A DNA stretch of 64,000 nucleotides, taken from the NCBI GenBank assembly GCA_907163345.1, contig CAJQUN010000422.1, positions 418,961 through 482,960 of the forward strand, in the 5' to 3' direction. Under the pieces are notes generated by a model that ran no database searches, was not told the DNA's origin, and saw only the letters and a list, made by a program, of their open reading frames with translations. A program made the translations under genes and the position numbers. Origin of the DNA: Haberlea rhodopensis. Lineage: Eukaryota > Streptophyta > Magnoliopsida > Lamiales > Gesneriaceae. This document shows, in pieces, positions 61,116-64,000 of the stretch. Numbering within the stretch: position 1 is the first letter of the stretch; every line of letters begins with the position of its first letter.

Positions 61116-61569
61116 TCACTCCCATATATACAACCACAATGCATAATCCATGTTGTATATAGAATGCAGGTTACCGTTTCGTGTCTTTCAAGCCTGGCCT
61201 TAGCCCTTCATGTCATAGCATCCCTACAGGAACAATCCCAACCATGAGCATATAATAATCCATATTCACCACAATATGATTATAATGAGTAAATGCATAA
61301 TTTATGAGTACAAAGTACTTCATGTATCCCAATGCATTTCAAAATGCTCCCTTTGGTTGTCTCTGTGCCACAACTCACAATCATAATCAACAGATTATAT
61401 TATGATTCCATAGATGTCATGACATATAATTGTTCCACTATGATCACATATCATAAATGCACATAAGCAACATAGTTGTGTCACACAACACTAACTACTA
61501 TCATGCATAAATATGTGCTACCCATTCCAATCAGCATGTTCCAGGCCCTCAACAGCCCCAAAGAGCAAA

Positions 61570-61586
61570 CCACAGCTCTGATACCA
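61570..61586 (-). promoter_or_regulatory. primer binding site of G
   Basis: Sense TGGTATCAGAGCTGTGG, tRNA-Met type with one change against F. Confidence 0.85.
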
Positions 61587-61590
61587 CTAA

Positions 61591-63717
61591 TTTAAGGACC
61601 CCCGTGCCCTTAACCCGTTATTAGTGTATTAACCCTCGTCATTAGTGTATACAATCATGTTATCAAGGGGAAAAAGATTACATTCAACTCTAGCATGAAA
61701 TACCATCTATAAATTCCTTTACATTAATCGTATAATGTCTAAACTATCCCCAACATAATCCATAAACATAACATGCACCTTTCTTCATACACTAACATGC
61801 TCTCAATTCATTTTGCAATTCATAATTAATTGCATGCAACACATAAATGAAAAGAGAAAGGCCCTTGCCTTCTTTATACAATCCATATACACATAATACT
61901 GCTCACATGAGAGCATCGAATAAGTATACGTGTATCCAATGTATAAAGTATCATGCTCAATACCGTCACTGGTACTTCGATCCCTGGAATCACCTCCATT
62001 CCATAGCTCGGGCTCAACTCCAAAGTCATCGATGTACCTAATCACCTGTCCCAACAGAGACAGCCCCCACACGGGGTGAGCATACCAATATCCCAAATCC
62101 AATAATCACAATAATACAATTCATAATTTACAACAATGTAAATGCTATGAAATACAAAAATGCTCCCTGGATGGTATCATCCTCATCCGGGATTCCCTGT
62201 ACTGTCCATGTTCTCAAAACAACTGAAACCATCAAATTCCCAAATGCCAGTTAATCATTACATTGATTAACAAATCCATTGCTATCTACTGATATCAAAT
62301 CATTAAGCAATGATTACAGATATTCCAAATACCTCACTTATGGTTCCATAGTTCTATTCCATTGCTCGCTCTACAATAACGGCATTTCGTTCTCACGCAT
62401 GCTCAACAGCAGTGGCGTCATAACCGATGTTCGCTCAAGGCGACAACATCCCAATCATTGCTCGCTCAAAAGCGGCACCATATAAATACCAATGCATATA
62501 TATACAATTGTAGCAATTACCATAAACCATGCATTTCAATATCCGTTTATTGCTAATACCATATATCATGCATTTCCATACACATTCATTACAATACAGT
62601 GTACCAAGCACTCAACAATTGCAATTATATTAAAGGGATATGCTCGTACGTCATACGTACCTTATATTCCGTAGTTCGACTCCAAACTTGCCTTGATCCC
62701 CGTGACCGATGTATTATGTGATAAACACGATTAAACTACAATTATTTATGAGCACACAATACATACCAAAGCATGAATCAAACTCCAATACTCATAAGAG
62801 TACCCATACAACTCTCCTAAAATTTTAAGGATAATTTTTTTTAAAAAAAGTTACTGTTCATCCCTACCGATGGATCGGTAACTTCTACGATCCATCGGTA
62901 GATAGAACCCAGATTTCTCCATTTTTGGCTACGGACATTCGACTTCTCCGATCGATTAGGTTAACTCCTACCGATCGATCGGTAGAACCCTAAAACTCGA
63001 AAATCACCATTTTAGCACCTCAAATCTTCCCCAAACTCATACCAACACATACCAAACAACCACAACACTTCATAACTCCATTAAAACCCATAAAAACACT
63101 AAAAAACATAACTTTGATTTTTACCAAAAAACCCAATTTTCCAAACCCAACATAATTCTTAACCAAAATCCATCATACTACTATCAAATCGAGATAAGGA
63201 CGAGGAGTTTAATACCTGATTATATTCGAGAAAACCGGCTTCCGAGCCAAGCTACCATCGATTTTCCATCAAGGGAGAAGAGGGGAAATGGGGGGAGAAG
63301 GGTTAGACGAAGAGAGATGAGAGAGGGAAGCGTTTTCCGTGCCAAATGACGGAATTACCGAGTCCACTTGGTATATATAGTACCACAAACTTAAAAAAAT
63401 ACCAATCCTTCCACAAATACATCATGATTCATTAAATATCGGTTTTTTTTCAAAATCATCTCTCCAACCTCAATTCTCATTTCCATTATCAGCCCAGTAC
63501 AAAGTACTCCGGACCCCAAATCCCACCAAAGACCCATTCCAAGGTATCACCACCAACGATGAGATGCAATCTCATCCCTTAGATCCAACGACTCCAAAAA
63601 TAGGATTTAAAACCCGGGGTTCCCAAACCGCAATTAATACATACAATTGCCACAATTAAAATCCATTAAGGATTATTACCACACCGGAGTAACACTAATA
63701 ATTCCCCGGGTATCACA
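61591..63717 (-). repeat. 5' LTR of G
   Basis: About 2.13 kb. The sense start is TGTGATACCCGGGGAATT. TATA-like ACTATATATACC lies near 63368-63380, upstream of the palindrome array. Donor-like AAG|GTACGTATGACG at 62661/62660. Confidence 0.9.
62868..62981. repeat. CGATCGATCG-like array in the 5' LTR of G
   Basis: Diverged cores at 62868 and 62888 (20 bp apart) and cores at 62949 (changed) and 62972 (perfect; 23 bp apart). This is the most eroded of the arrays. Confidence 0.75.
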
Positions 63718-64000
63718 CCTTATTAGAGTACATGGAGTCTATTTAAAATTTCATGGCATCCTCGCCAATATCCCGAACGATGTCCAACATCGTCTCCTTG
63801 AAAGTCCTAGGATCACATCGATGGTCAAAAAATCATTTTGACTACTTTCTAGGAGTAAATTCAATTTATCAGGAGTTTCTTGAAGCACTTTCAGATCTCC
63901 TTGGTATGGGTATTCAAAGGTTATGATTGACTCAATAATTCACTATTTTCACTTTTATAGTGGTTTGTGGTTCTTGAACCCTTTCAAGTTATATTATATT
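63718..64000 (-). pseudogene. pol: copia H, region just upstream of RT
   Basis: After removing G, the minus strand reads through the junction as AMKF-IDSMYSNK followed by VWTLIDP, the copia block at the RT N-terminus (EAMKSEMDSMY...VWDLVD in relatives). The rest to the edge is degraded. Confidence 0.7.

Larger units (their letters stand above)
53072..63717 (-). mobile_element. non-coding LTR element G (LARD-like)
   Basis: Exact CCTTA duplications (53067-53071 and 63718-63722) inside copia H. 3' LTR 53072-57332 (enlarged by a hAT), polypurine tract 57333-57345, interior 57346-61569, primer site 61570-61586, 5' LTR 61591-63717. The interior of about 4.2 kb has no recognisable gag or pol and is made of hairpins and tandem repeats. 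Same LTR family as F. It must have depended on proteins from another element. Confidence 0.9.
40784..64000 (-). mobile_element. Ty1/copia element H, split by D and G
   Basis: 3' LTR 40784-41550, polypurine tract 41551-41563, 3' non-coding region to 42450, then (after D) 51483-53071 and (after G) 63718 to the window edge. Removing D with ATACT and G with CCTTA joins the coding sequence without a gap. The 5' half lies outside the window. Confidence 0.85.

Overview
The window looks like nuclear DNA of a flowering plant, most likely a eudicot, and is almost entirely nested transposable elements. Evidence: plant chromovirus (Tekay/Del-type Ty3/gypsy), Ty1/copia and hAT elements, an old endogenous pararetrovirus (caulimovirid-type), and one host gene of a plant LYR-motif family. 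I cannot name the species.

Layout. 1-2100: decayed copia debris with a perfect 36-bp inverted repeat. 2307-2579: intact LYR-motif gene, the only convincing host gene. 3426-14846: solo LTR (B, imperfect 5-bp flank repeat), split by a young, nearly intact Tekay-like element on the minus strand (A, 4794-14220, target-site duplication ACATT). 15.2-33.4 kb: rearranged pararetrovirus on the minus strand, cut by a non-coding LTR element (F, 16538-27631, TTAGA), which itself holds a truncated Tekay-like element (E) and a Tat/Athila-like LTR fragment, and by a solo LTR (C, 29320-31180, ACTTT). 34186-40386: copia element reduced to gag and LTR pieces (I), holding a hAT transposon (34473-37919, ATGTGTCC). 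40784 to the right edge: copia element H on the minus strand, split by Tekay-like D (42451-51482, ATACT) and by a second non-coding LTR element (G, 53072-63717, CCTTA) that holds a truncated hAT.

Three features recur across otherwise dissimilar elements and are the main reason to look again. First, arrays of the palindrome CGATCGATCG, mostly in pairs 21-22 bp apart, occur in all long gypsy LTRs here, in the Tat-like fragment and in one hAT. Second, the LTRs carry arrays of alternating CGCT and AGCG half-sites that can fold as short hairpins, just downstream of a conserved GGTACGTA box that reads as a splice donor; a TTGCAG acceptor sits one base before gag in A, D and E. Third, the 2.5-kb non-coding interior of G (about 57350-59845) is packed with unrelated short stem-loops.

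All boundaries and spacings were read by eye. Target-site duplications make most element ends firm; pararetrovirus limits, the Tat-like assignment and splice sites are inferences.
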